From: DASTHS01 sp035718085
GTDB lineage: Bacteria > Actinomycetota > Acidimicrobiia > Acidimicrobiales > Palsa-688
Direction of reading: 5' to 3'
Assembly: GCA_035718085.1 (NCBI GenBank)
Contig: DASTHS010000307.1
Span: 1-10,708 of the forward strand
Length of the DNA: 10,708 bases
In this document: one piece after another, positions 1 to 5,637 of the stretch
Numbering within the stretch: the first letter of the stretch is position 1
Layout of the letters: each line of letters opens with the position of its first letter
The notes under the pieces: generated by a model
The model's input: the letters and a program-made list of their open reading frames with translations, nothing else
What the model was told of the DNA's origin: nothing
Database searches by the model: none
Translations under genes and position numbers: made by a program

Positions 1-24
1 CGTCATGCTGGGTGGCGACGCGGG

Positions 25-44
25 CTGCTCGAATCAGCGAGCAG
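25..44 (-). terminator. Hairpin downstream of the AbiEii-like gene (possible terminator)
   Basis: A perfect 7-bp inverted repeat (CTGCTCG / CGAGCAG) with a 6-nt loop lies about 90 bp beyond the stop of the minus-strand nucleotidyltransferase gene. No T-run follows it on the minus strand, so it is only a terminator candidate; it could equally be a protein-binding palindrome. Nothing else was recognised in positions 1-135. Confidence 0.3.
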
Positions 45-135
45 ATCGACGGTTCCGGCGTGCCGGCCGTGTTGCGGCGCGGACCAGCGGCGTCCTGCTT
101 GGCCGCTCCGTGAGTTGGGGACGACTGCGGGCTAC

Positions 136-897
136 TCAGGCGAGAGCTTCGATGAGGCGCTCGCCGAGGAAGCGAAGTTCTTCCTGGGTGGCCGCGGCCA
201 TCGACAGGTCACCGGAGCGCATCCAGGTGACGGTGCGGGCGGCCCCGGTGACCAGCACGTGCTCGGCGGCCTCCCGCACCAATTCCTTGAGGATGGTCGA
301 CGCTGAGAGCAGCGCGCCACTGATCGACCCCTGGCCGTTGTGCTCGACGAGCAGTTGGTAGATGTCCCAGGCGTCGGCGGCGCGCTTGTCGGCTGCACTC
401 GCCGACCGGTCCTGTACGGCGTGCAACTTCATGGCCACGAGGGCGGCAGGCGTGGCGAACGGGGCGGTCGCACGGACGGTAGGGGAGTAGCTGGCGACGA
501 GCGTCAATGGCGTGGCGGTGTCGAGCGCCCACACGTGCGATGCGACGAAGAGGGCGTCGTTGGGTGGGATGCCGTCGAGGTCGCGTTCGTCGAGAGGGCC
601 CACGCCGAGGATCTCGAGCTTTGCCCCGCCGATGAGCACTCGGTGGCTGTTGGTTAGGTCGGGGAGTGCGCCGGGCACCTCGACGAGCGCGGAGATGGCG
701 TCCGGTGGCACCGTCTCGTCGACCACGGCATCCACGTCGGCGGTCGCCCTGTGCGCGCGGGCGAGCCGCGCGTTCACGGCGATGCCGCCCACGACGGCGT
801 AGCGCCCGATCCCGGCTTCCGCCAGTACAGCGACGCCGCGAACAAGATCGACCATCGCGGGCCCGGCGAGGGCTACAACGTCACCGCCAGGGGGCAT
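136..897 (-). CDS. AbiEii/MNT-type nucleotidyltransferase, probable toxin of a type IV toxin-antitoxin module
   Basis: This 253-aa protein has the nucleotidyltransferase signature of the AbiEii family: VVGGIAVNARLARAHRATADVD at about residues 35-56, with the GG turn at 37-38 and the paired acids D54 and D56. A third acid is likely E95 in the strand AKLEILG. Further on are the conserved lysine (K157, in AMKLHAV) and the KRAADAWDIYQLL helix (171-183), matching the K and D..DL features of AbiEii proteins. Family members transfer nucleotides to RNA or protein targets and arrest growth when the antitoxin fails. The ATG at 897 is chosen because GGAAG lies 7 nt upstream and it overlaps the upstream antitoxin gene by only 17 bp; an in-frame GTG at 933 is the alternative. 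All key residues are present, so it is probably active. Substrate and trigger are unknown. Confidence 0.78.
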   Translation of the reverse strand: MPPGGDVVALAGPAMVDLVRGVAVLAEAGIGRYAVVGGIAVNARLARAHRATADVDAVVDETVPPDAISALVEVPGALPDLTNSHRVLIGGAKLEILGVGPLDERDLDGIPPNDALFVASHVWALDTATPLTLVASYSPTVRATAPFATPAALVAMKLHAVQDRSASAADKRAADAWDIYQLLVEHNGQGSISGALLSASTILKELVREAAEHVLVTGAARTVTWMRSGDLSMAAATQEELRFLGERLIEALA

Positions 898-1891
898 CGG
901 CGATCTTCCATTCCGTGAGGATCTCCCGGCCACGCGATCGGTCTTGCGCTAGGTCGAGCGCGACGGTGAGGAGTGGTGCGGCCGGCCACCCGTCCACGAG
1001 GGGCGCCGGGTCGCCCGGCACGGTCGTGACCGCAGCGACCGGGGCGACGGCGACCGAAGCGGCCCCTCCGCCGGGCTGTGCCTCCCCGTACTGGCGTGCT
1101 GCGATCGAGACCTCCACGGGGCCGGTGGCGTAGAGCTCGAGCGTGCCTGAGCTACGGGTCACGACGGGTGCCCCGTAGGCAGCCGCTGCCGCAGTGCCGC
1201 TTCGCTTCCACCTCGGCTGGAGCGGGTCGGCCGGCGTGTGCCCCTCGACTCGAGGTGGCTCGATGAGCCACGTGCGCTCTACGGGCCAGGCGTCGGCTAG
1301 TTCCCAGAACAGCTCCGGCACGACGCCCCTGGCCGAGCCGTCGACGAGACCAGCACCTCGCAGACGGCTGACCGCGGTGGAGATCGTCGACGGTGCGATG
1401 CCGAGTTCGGCCGCGTGGCGGTTCGGCGAGATGTGCTCGTCGGGGTGCGCGCAGAGCCAGTACGCCACTGCTAGGCCGCCGCGCCCGGCGATCGGCGCCA
1501 GGGGTCGACCCGGCCCGGGGCGCTCGATCGCAGGGATCTCCACGTCGACCCAGACGCCCGGGGCGTGGAGGTGCAGCCGGCCTCGCCGGTCGAGCCACGA
1601 CCATCCCGCCTCGGTGAGCCGCGACCGAGCGTCGGCGGTGACCTGATCGGCGACGAGGACGGTCGCTCGGCTGCGAGAGCCCATCTTCACGAGGCCATCG
1701 GCGACCGAGGCGGTGCAGTAGGCCACCGCCCGGATGGTGAAGGTGAGGCGTCGACCGTCCATCACGATGGAGATGTGGTCGCTCGAGCCGTCGTCGACGA
1801 CGACGTCGATGGCCAGCCGCTCGAGGGCCGATGCGAGAGCGGCCATCGCCTGGTCTCGCAGATCGTCAGTGCTGGTGCGGACTCGAGCCAT
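881..1891 (-). CDS. AbiEi-type winged-helix antitoxin / transcriptional regulator
   Basis: This 336-aa protein lies directly upstream of the nucleotidyltransferase and overlaps it by 17 bp, an operon order of regulator then toxin as in AbiE systems. Residues about 30-118 form a mixed alpha/beta domain ending in ADQVTADARSRLTEAGW-SWLDRRGRLHL, which resembles the 'L...G..(Y/W).D..G...i' block of AbiEi_2-type antitoxins. A winged helix-turn-helix follows at about 136-188 (recognition part LGIAPSTISTAVSRLRGAGLVDG). The C-terminal 150 residues are less conserved-looking and may contact the toxin. AbiEi proteins neutralise AbiEii and repress their own operon. Start ATG 1891 is preferred over an upstream in-frame start at 2068 because the extra 59 residues are low-complexity and cover a candidate -10 box. 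A plain MarR-like regulator is the alternative reading. Confidence 0.7.
   Translation of the reverse strand: MARVRTSTDDLRDQAMAALASALERLAIDVVVDDGSSDHISIVMDGRRLTFTIRAVAYCTASVADGLVKMGSRSRATVLVADQVTADARSRLTEAGWSWLDRRGRLHLHAPGVWVDVEIPAIERPGPGRPLAPIAGRGGLAVAYWLCAHPDEHISPNRHAAELGIAPSTISTAVSRLRGAGLVDGSARGVVPELFWELADAWPVERTWLIEPPRVEGHTPADPLQPRWKRSGTAAAAAYGAPVVTRSSGTLELYATGPVEVSIAARQYGEAQPGGGAASVAVAPVAAVTTVPGDPAPLVDGWPAAPLLTVALDLAQDRSRGREILTEWKIADAPWR
905..909 (-). promoter_or_regulatory. Ribosome binding site deciding the start of the AbiEii-like gene
   Basis: On the minus strand GGAAG lies 7 nt before the ATG at 897. It is within the end of the antitoxin gene and favours that ATG over the in-frame GTG at 933. 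Confidence 0.5.
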
Positions 1892-1901
1892 TCGGCGTTC
1901 G

Positions 1902-1907
1902 ACTATA
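1902..1907 (-). promoter_or_regulatory. Candidate -10 box of the AbiE-like operon
   Basis: Reading the minus strand, TATAGT lies 10 nt before the antitoxin ATG, and no Shine-Dalgarno is visible between them. Transcription would start a few bases before, or nearly at, the ATG. No convincing -35 hexamer is seen at 16-18 bp spacing (TTGAGG is 22 bp away). Confidence 0.4.
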
Positions 1908-2128
1908 TCCGAACGATGAACGAGACGCGCCTCAACGGGCCGTCCGCAGCGCGCTGGCGGCCGCTCCGGGCGGTACGAGACTGCTGCCGCCGTCGCCCAT
2001 CCATCCCGCGTCCATAACACGCGCCACCAGATTTCCCATCGTTTCTGGTCAGTGGCCTGACGTGCCACATGGCCTCTGACCTGCGGTTATTCGATCTGGT
2101 CGTCCCCCGAGATGTCGTCCCGGGGCAC
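1908..2128. other. Gene-free stretch between the antitoxin promoter and the tRNA-Cys fragment
   Basis: No ORF here looks like a protein. It holds an imperfect inverted repeat CCAGA...TCTGG around 2027-2048 and an 8-bp direct repeat GTCGTCCC at 2099-2106 and 2114-2121, just left of the tRNA fragment. If the fragment is an attachment site, this is the end of the element, where recombinase arm-type sites would be expected. Base composition from here leftwards looks less GC-saturated than in the right part of the window, judged by eye only. Confidence 0.4.
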
Positions 2129-2171
2129 CTGCAAATCCCTGTACAGCGGTTCGATTCCGCTCGCCGCCTCC
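2129..2171 (+). other. tRNA-Cys 3' fragment: candidate attachment site (attR) at a genomic-island end
   Basis: The stretch reads as the 3' part of tRNA-Cys. Anticodon loop CTGCAAA (anticodon GCA, 2131-2133) is followed by TCCCT (positions 39-43), variable loop GTAC, T arm AGCGG-TTCGATT-CCGCT with perfectly paired stem (2145-2161), 3' acceptor strand CGCCGCC (2162-2168) and T at the discriminator position (2169), which is the Cys identity base. The 5' half is missing. Just left of the anticodon loop the bases no longer pair with TCCCT, and no GGCGGCG acceptor strand occurs upstream. Identity therefore begins inside the anticodon loop, a known crossover site of tyrosine recombinases. Because only the 3' part is present on the plus strand, the inserted DNA should lie to the left, carrying the AbiE-like module. 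An old tRNA pseudogene is the alternative. Confidence 0.75.
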
Positions 2172-2233
2172 CTGCAGGCGCGTCGGTCAGGGTGCTCCCG
2201 AGCGGTCGAGCGCCCCAACCGTCGGGTCCGGCT

Positions 2234-2271
2234 GACTCACGTCGCAGCCAACGGAGCACGCGTTGTGAGTC
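2234..2271. repeat. Inverted repeat GACTCAC / GTGAGTC
   Basis: A 7-bp perfect inverted repeat (2234-2240 and 2265-2271) with a 24-nt spacer. Its right arm overlaps the first copy of the GCGTTGTG motif that is repeated downstream. It is part of a cluster of overlapping inverted repeats between the tRNA fragment and tetR; its function is not known. Confidence 0.4.
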
Positions 2272-2286
2272 ACCCCCCGTAGGGCT

Positions 2287-2327
2287 GGCACACAACGCAG
2301 GCGAACGCGCCCGCGTTGTGAGCTGCC
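2287..2327. repeat. Strong hairpin built on the repeated 8-mer GCGTTGTG
   Basis: CACAACGC (2291-2298) pairs with GCGTTGTG (2313-2320). After one A-C mismatch the stem continues with GGCG (2300-2303) and CGCC (2308-2311), closed by an AACG loop. Outside, GGCA (2287-2290) can pair with TGCC (2324-2327) across a 3-nt bulge. A further direct copy of the 8-mer lies at 2260-2267 and could form a competing stem with 2291-2298. There is no T-run, so an intrinsic terminator is not obvious. It may be a regulator site, a structured RNA or a palindromic repeat. Confidence 0.5.
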
Positions 2328-2394
2328 CACGGCCTGCGGCCGCCACGACGTGGAGAAGGTCCGGGGGCCTTCCTTGCAGATGGCATGCCAGGCC

Positions 2395-2411
2395 TGGTAC
2401 TCACGGGTACC
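2395..2411 (+). promoter_or_regulatory. Candidate TetR operator 1 (autoregulation)
   Basis: The site TGGTAC-TCAC-GGGTACC contains GGTAC and GTACC as perfect arms with a 6-nt spacer and covers the -35 and spacer of the tetR promoter. The same pattern occurs inverted at 3102-3118 in front of the ferredoxin gene. Shared position-for-position bases outside the N4 core make chance unlikely. Confidence 0.6.
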
Positions 2412-2423
2412 GCCAGGTAGCAT
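2395..2423 (+). promoter_or_regulatory. tetR promoter (leaderless type)
   Basis: The -10 box TAGCAT (2418-2423) is 7 nt before the ATG at 2431 with no Shine-Dalgarno between, so the transcript probably begins at or within a base of the start codon. At 17-bp spacing the -35 position is TGGTAC (2395-2400), a poor match that is also the left arm of the operator. Confidence 0.55.
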
Positions 2424-2430
2424 CGGACCC

Positions 2431-3018
2431 ATGACGGTTGCGGTCGAGCAGGCGGATCAGGGCTACCGCGACCGCATCCACGACGGGTTCGTGGCGGCGG
2501 TGCGCGAGAAGGGCCTGGCCCGGGCGCAGATCGCCGACATCTGCCGCCACGCCCGCATCTCGAAGCGGTCGTTCTACGAGTGCTTCCCGACCAAGGAGGC
2601 GGCCTTCGCCGAGCTGTGCGCAGCGGCCAGCACGGCCACCTTCGACGCCGTTGCCGCCTTCGCCGCCTCCGACCTGCCGTGGGCCGACATGGTCGACCGG
2701 GCCGTCGACCTGTACCTGCAGGCGCTCGACGACGACCCGCTCATGGCGGCGGTGATCTCCTACGACATGGCCGGCATCGGCGACGGGGGGGCCGACGCCC
2801 GCCGGGAGGCGGTCGATCGCTACGCCGGCCTGCTCGCCGCCGCGTCGAGGGCGGCCAGCCGGCGCGATCCCACGGTGCGCGAGCTGTCGGCCGACGTCGC
2901 GCTGCTGCTCGTCGGGGGCATCGGAGAGCTGGTCGACCAGGCCGTCGCCGCCGGCCGGCCGGCGGCCGAGCTCGGCCCGGTGGTCAAGTCGGTGATCGGC
3001 GCCCTGAGCCGGGCCTGA
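2431..3018 (+). CDS. TetR-family transcriptional repressor
   Basis: This 195-aa protein has the N-terminal TetR DNA-binding domain: residues about 12-62, with the helix-turn-helix ADICRHARISKRSFYECFPTKEAAFAEL typical of the family (SKRSFYE-xF-xxKE). The C-terminal alpha-helical domain (about 70-195) would bind a small ligand and dimerise; it contains no motif that names the ligand. Length is normal for TetR. The ATG at 2431 is chosen because the HTH sits at its usual distance from it and a -10 box is 7 nt upstream; upstream in-frame codons (from 2350) lie in promoter sequence. It is followed after 136 bp by the ferredoxin-P450 pair on the same strand. The matching palindromes in front of both transcription units suggest it represses itself and that pair, and releases them when the P450 substrate or product is present (inference). 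Confidence 0.9.
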   Translation: MTVAVEQADQGYRDRIHDGFVAAVREKGLARAQIADICRHARISKRSFYECFPTKEAAFAELCAAASTATFDAVAAFAASDLPWADMVDRAVDLYLQALDDDPLMAAVISYDMAGIGDGGADARREAVDRYAGLLAAASRAASRRDPTVRELSADVALLLVGGIGELVDQAVAAGRPAAELGPVVKSVIGALSRA

Positions 3019-3025
3019 CGGCCGG

Positions 3026-3039
3026 CGCCGGGCCCGGCG
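3026..3039. terminator. 14-bp perfect palindrome after tetR (possible terminator)
   Basis: CGCCGGGCCCGGCG is fully self-complementary and lies 8 bp after the tetR stop within a very GC-rich stretch. It could form a 5-bp stem with a 4-nt loop, but no T-run follows. Confidence 0.25.
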
Positions 3040-3080
3040 GCCGCCGCAGCATTCGGCATGGGTCGAGCGGAATGTGCACC

Positions 3081-3109
3081 TTGCCCCCGCCGACTCCGGT
3101 GGGTACCCT
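3081..3109 (+). promoter_or_regulatory. Promoter of the ferredoxin-P450 operon
   Basis: TTGCCC (-35, 3081-3086) and TACCCT (-10, 3104-3109) are separated by exactly 17 bp. The -10 box is contained in the palindrome at 3102-3118. The transcript would begin near 3116 and carry a leader of roughly 40 nt with a Shine-Dalgarno. Confidence 0.55.
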
Positions 3110-3118
3110 CCGGTACCA
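3102..3118 (-). promoter_or_regulatory. Candidate TetR operator 2 (ferredoxin-P450 promoter)
   Basis: Read on the minus strand the site is TGGTAC-CGGA-GGGTACC, identical to operator 1 at all 13 positions outside the N4 core. It overlaps the -10 box and likely start point, where a bound repressor would block RNA polymerase. Confidence 0.6.
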
Positions 3119-3142
3119 GAGCCCGGAGCGGTTCCGGTTCAC

Positions 3143-3148
3143 GGGAGG
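3143..3148 (+). promoter_or_regulatory. Ribosome binding site deciding the ferredoxin start
   Basis: GGGAGG ends 6 nt before the ATG at 3155 and directly abuts the in-frame ATG at 3149, so 3155 is the usable start. Confidence 0.7.
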
Positions 3149-3154
3149 ATGCAC

Positions 3155-3358
3155 ATGCAGGTCAGCATCGACAGCGAGCGCTGCCAGGGACACGGCCGGT
3201 GTTACGACCTGGCCCCCGACATCTTCGGCGCCGACGACGAGGGCTACGCCACCGTCCTCGGCGACGGCACCGTCGCCCCTGCCGACGAGGAGCGGGTGAA
3301 GGTGGCCGCCGCCAACTGCCCCGAGTCGGCCGTGATCGTCGACGGGGTGCGCCGGTGA
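3155..3358 (+). CDS. Small 3Fe-4S-type ferredoxin, electron donor to the P450
   Basis: This 67-aa protein has the C-x2-H-x2-C ... CP pattern of actinobacterial P450-partner ferredoxins: C10-Q-G-H13-G-R-C16, then C54-P. The acidic middle (ADDEG, PADEE) is typical. With histidine at the place of the second cluster cysteine, only three cysteines remain, which fits a [3Fe-4S] cluster; some family members can instead hold [4Fe-4S]. It would carry electrons from a ferredoxin reductase (not in this window) to the cytochrome P450 encoded next, whose GTG start overlaps its stop as GTGA. Soluble and cytoplasmic: no signal peptide or membrane segment. Start choice rests on the Shine-Dalgarno at 3143-3148. 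Confidence 0.92.
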   Translation: MQVSIDSERCQGHGRCYDLAPDIFGADDEGYATVLGDGTVAPADEERVKVAAANCPESAVIVDGVRR

Positions 3359-4644
3359 CCGTCGACGACCGCTTCGGCGAGAGCTTCGAGGCGCAGCTGC
3401 GGGGCGACGATGCCAGCGCCCCCCAGCCGACCTTCGCCGAGCACATCGAGGGGCCGGTTGCCGACTTCGCCACCGACTGGTCACACCTCGAGCCCGAGTA
3501 CGCGCAGCACATGTACGAGGTGCTCGACGACCTTCGGGGGCGCTGCCCGGTGGCCCACACCGACCGATTCGGCGGCGGCTGGCTCCCCGTGCGCTACGCC
3601 GACGTGTCGACGATCGCCTACGACACCGACCACTTCACGTCGCGCTCGGTGGTGCTCAGCGACGCCCGGCCACCCCACGAGATCGCCCCGATGGGCGAGG
3701 CGCCCCCCATCTCGTCGGACCCGCCGTTCCACCACGACGCCCGCCGCCTGCTGCTGCCGGCGTTCACCAAGGCCAAGGTCGAGAAGCTCGAGCCGGGCAC
3801 CCGGGCCTTTTGCCACCAGCTGATCGACGGCTTCGCCGGCCGAGACGTGGTCGACGCCGCCCAGGACTACGCCCAATACATCCCCATGCGGGTGATCGCC
3901 GACATGCTCGGCTTCCCGCCCGGCGATTCGGCCATCTTCAAAAAGCACGTCGAGACCGTGCTCGAGGGCGCAGGCAAGCCCCTGGAGGATCGCCAGGCCG
4001 GCTTCGACGAGCTGTTCCAGTACCTGTTGGCCCAGATCCGCGACCACGTGGCCGACCCCCGCGACGACCTGACCAGCTACCTGCTCGACGCCGAGATCTA
4101 CGGCATGAAGCTCGAGCCGTTCCACGTCGCCGGCACGATGGCCCTGCTGCTCATCGCCGGCATCGACACCACCTGGAGCGCCATCGGGTCGTCGCTGTGG
4201 CACCTGGCCAAGACCCCCGCCGACCGCCAGCGCCTCGTCGCCGACCGGGAGCTGCTGCCGACCGCGATGGAGGAGTTCCTCCGCGCCTACGCCCCGGTCA
4301 CCATGGCCCGTCTCGTCAAAGAAGAGGTCGAGGTCGGCGGGGTGACGATGCAGCCGGAGGACTGGGTGCTGCTGTCGTTCCCGGCAGCCAACCGCGACCC
4401 CGAGCAGTTCGAGCGGGCCGACGAGGTGGTGATCGACCGCGAGATCAACCGCCACGCCGCCTTCGGCCTCGGCATCCACCGCTGCATCGGGTCGCACCTG
4501 GCCCGCATGGAGCTGCGGGTGGCACTCGAGGTGTGGCTCGAGCGCATCCCCGAGTTCAGTCTGGCCAGCGACGACCCCGATCACGTCCGCTGGGCACCCG
4601 GCCAGGTGCGCGGCCCGCGGACCCTGCCGATCGCCATCGCCTGA
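3355..4644 (+). CDS. Cytochrome P450 monooxygenase
   Basis: This 429-aa soluble bacterial P450 has all class landmarks: I-helix oxygen-binding motif AGIDTT (A268-T273), K-helix ExxR (E307-F-L-R310) and the heme loop FGLGIHRCIG with thiolate ligand C377. Length is ordinary for a soluble actinobacterial P450. No membrane anchor is present, as expected for a protein fed by a soluble ferredoxin. It starts with GTG at 3355, overlapping the ferredoxin stop by GTGA, so the two are translationally coupled and should be made in similar amounts. It inserts one oxygen atom into an organic substrate; nothing in the sequence tells which. Control by the neighbouring TetR protein is inferred from the shared operator. 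A CYP family cannot be assigned by eye. Confidence 0.95.
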   Translation: MTVDDRFGESFEAQLRGDDASAPQPTFAEHIEGPVADFATDWSHLEPEYAQHMYEVLDDLRGRCPVAHTDRFGGGWLPVRYADVSTIAYDTDHFTSRSVVLSDARPPHEIAPMGEAPPISSDPPFHHDARRLLLPAFTKAKVEKLEPGTRAFCHQLIDGFAGRDVVDAAQDYAQYIPMRVIADMLGFPPGDSAIFKKHVETVLEGAGKPLEDRQAGFDELFQYLLAQIRDHVADPRDDLTSYLLDAEIYGMKLEPFHVAGTMALLLIAGIDTTWSAIGSSLWHLAKTPADRQRLVADRELLPTAMEEFLRAYAPVTMARLVKEEVEVGGVTMQPEDWVLLSFPAANRDPEQFERADEVVIDREINRHAAFGLGIHRCIGSHLARMELRVALEVWLERIPEFSLASDDPDHVRWAPGQVRGPRTLPIAIA

Positions 4645-4682
4645 CACCCCCGGTGCGCCAGGGCAGGCGCTCGACGGCGCTC

Positions 4683-4688
4683 TAGGAT
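4683..4688 (+). promoter_or_regulatory. -10 box of the thiD transcript
   Basis: TAGGAT is followed after 6 nt by A4695, immediately before the riboswitch P1 helix, so transcription would start at the aptamer's 5' end. No clear -35 is visible. A 7-bp direct repeat GGCGCTC (4666-4672, 4676-4682) abuts the box on its upstream side. Confidence 0.5.
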
Positions 4689-4695
4689 GCCAACA

Positions 4696-4773
4696 CGACG
4701 CGGGGTGCCCCGGTGCGGGGCTGAGATGACACCCGTCGAACCTGATCTAGTTCGCACTAGCGAAGGGACGTCG
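4696..4773 (+). ncRNA. TPP riboswitch (THI element)
   Basis: All parts of the thiamine pyrophosphate aptamer can be traced. P1 is CGACG (4696-4700) with CGTCG (4769-4773). P2 is GGGTG (4703-4707) with CACCC (4730-4734). P3 is CCCC (4708-4711) with GGGG (4717-4720). The conserved CTGAGA loop is at 4721-4726 and GAACCTGATC at 4738-4747. P5 is CTAG (4747-4750) with CTAG (4757-4760), and the 3' strand GAAGGGA ends at 4768. The AAGGGA (4763-4768) is 6 nt before the ATG at 4775, so it serves both as aptamer strand and as Shine-Dalgarno; TPP binding would hide it. This predicts translational repression of the next ORFs at high TPP. Confidence 0.95.
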
Positions 4774-4774
4774 C

Positions 4775-4819
4775 ATGGCCCCACGGGCAGAGACCGACAC
4801 CAAGCAGCACGCGGCGTGA
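4775..4819 (+). CDS. 14-codon leader ORF coupled to thiD
   Basis: ATG 4775 begins one base after the aptamer and opens a 14-aa reading frame (MAPRAETDTKQHAA) ending in TGA at 4817-4819. Its Shine-Dalgarno AAGGGA is inside the TPP aptamer. The stop overlaps the GTG start of thiD (GTGA), while thiD itself has no good ribosome binding site. The likely role is to place the riboswitch-controlled initiation at the leader and pass ribosomes on to thiD. The peptide itself has no recognisable function. It could be a non-functional reading frame if thiD initiates independently. Confidence 0.5.
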   Translation: MAPRAETDTKQHAA

Positions 4820-5637
4820 CCCGACCCCCGGTTGCGCTGACGATCGCCGGGAGCGACCCCTCGGGCGGCGCCGGCATCCAGGCCGACCTGAAGACCTTCT
4901 CGGCCCTCGGTGCCTACGGGACCGCCGTGATCACCGCGCTCACCGCCCAGTCGACCGTAGGGGTCACGGCCAGCAGCCCGGTGGCCGCCGAGTTCGTCAT
5001 CGCACAGCTCGAGACCCTCGTCGCCGACGTGGCGATCGACGCCGTGAAGATCGGCATGCTCGCCACCGCCGAGGTGGCGCGGGCGGTCGGTGACCACCTG
5101 CGCCGACACCGGCCGCAGGCCGTCGTGCTCGATCCGGTGATGGTCGCCACCAGCGGCGACCGGTTGCTGGATGCCGGCGCCGTCGAGGAGGTGCGGGCGC
5201 TCTTGCCCTTCGTCGCCCTCGTCACACCGAACGTGCAGGAGGCCGCCGTGCTGCTCGACGGCCCCGTCGCCACCACCGTCGACGCGCTGCACGACCAGGC
5301 CACCCGGCTGCGGGCGGCGGGGGCGGCGCGGGTGCTGTTGAAGGGCGGCCACCTCGACGGCGCCGACGCCGTCGACGCCTACGCCGGACCGGAGGGGGTG
5401 TGGGCGTTCACCGCCCCCAGGGTGCCCACCACCAACACCCACGGCACCGGCTGCACGCTCTCGTCGGCCATCGCCGCGCTCCGCCCCCAGCGGGCCAGCT
5501 GGCCGGACGCGGTCGATGACGCCAAGCGCTACCTCACGGCGGCGCTCCGGGCGGCCGACGGGCTGCGCATCGGCCACGGTCACGGCCCGGTGCACCACTT
5601 CCACGCCCTCTGGGGGGCCGAGGCCACCCGCAGCTGA
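4816..5637 (+). CDS. thiD: Hydroxymethylpyrimidine / phosphomethylpyrimidine kinase
   Basis: This 273-aa ribokinase-fold protein has the ThiD signatures: N-terminal ALTIAGSDPSGGAGIQADLKT (residues 7-27), central DPVMVATSGDRLLD, and the anion-hole motif THGTGCTLSSAIAA near 208-221 with G210-T-G-C213. ThiD phosphorylates 4-amino-5-hydroxymethyl-2-methylpyrimidine to HMP-P and then to HMP-PP, which ThiE joins with the thiazole moiety to give thiamine phosphate. Length matches stand-alone ThiD; there is no ThiE or TenA fusion. GTG 4816 is the first possible start after the riboswitch in this frame and overlaps the leader ORF stop. The TPP riboswitch directly upstream independently supports the thiamine assignment. 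It converges with the next gene, with only 16 bp between the two coding regions. Confidence 0.95.
   Translation: MTRPPVALTIAGSDPSGGAGIQADLKTFSALGAYGTAVITALTAQSTVGVTASSPVAAEFVIAQLETLVADVAIDAVKIGMLATAEVARAVGDHLRRHRPQAVVLDPVMVATSGDRLLDAGAVEEVRALLPFVALVTPNVQEAAVLLDGPVATTVDALHDQATRLRAAGAARVLLKGGHLDGADAVDAYAGPEGVWAFTAPRVPTTNTHGTGCTLSSAIAALRPQRASWPDAVDDAKRYLTAALRAADGLRIGHGHGPVHHFHALWGAEATRS

Noticed and set aside
2095..2171. A complete tRNA-Cys gene
   Set aside because: The 5' acceptor strand (expected GGCGGCG), D arm and 5' anticodon stem are missing; only the 3' part is present.
1903..2434. Open frames on both strands across the region between the antitoxin and tetR
   Set aside because: Translations have no family resemblance and run through the tRNA-Cys fragment, inverted repeats and promoters.
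3481..4647. 388-codon open frame on the minus strand opposite the P450
   Set aside because: It is the antisense of a gene with all P450 motifs; its own translation has no recognisable motif.
4687..4815. An N-terminal extension of thiD from ATG 4687
   Set aside because: It would be translated from within the TPP riboswitch; the conserved ThiD N-terminus begins right after GTG 4816.
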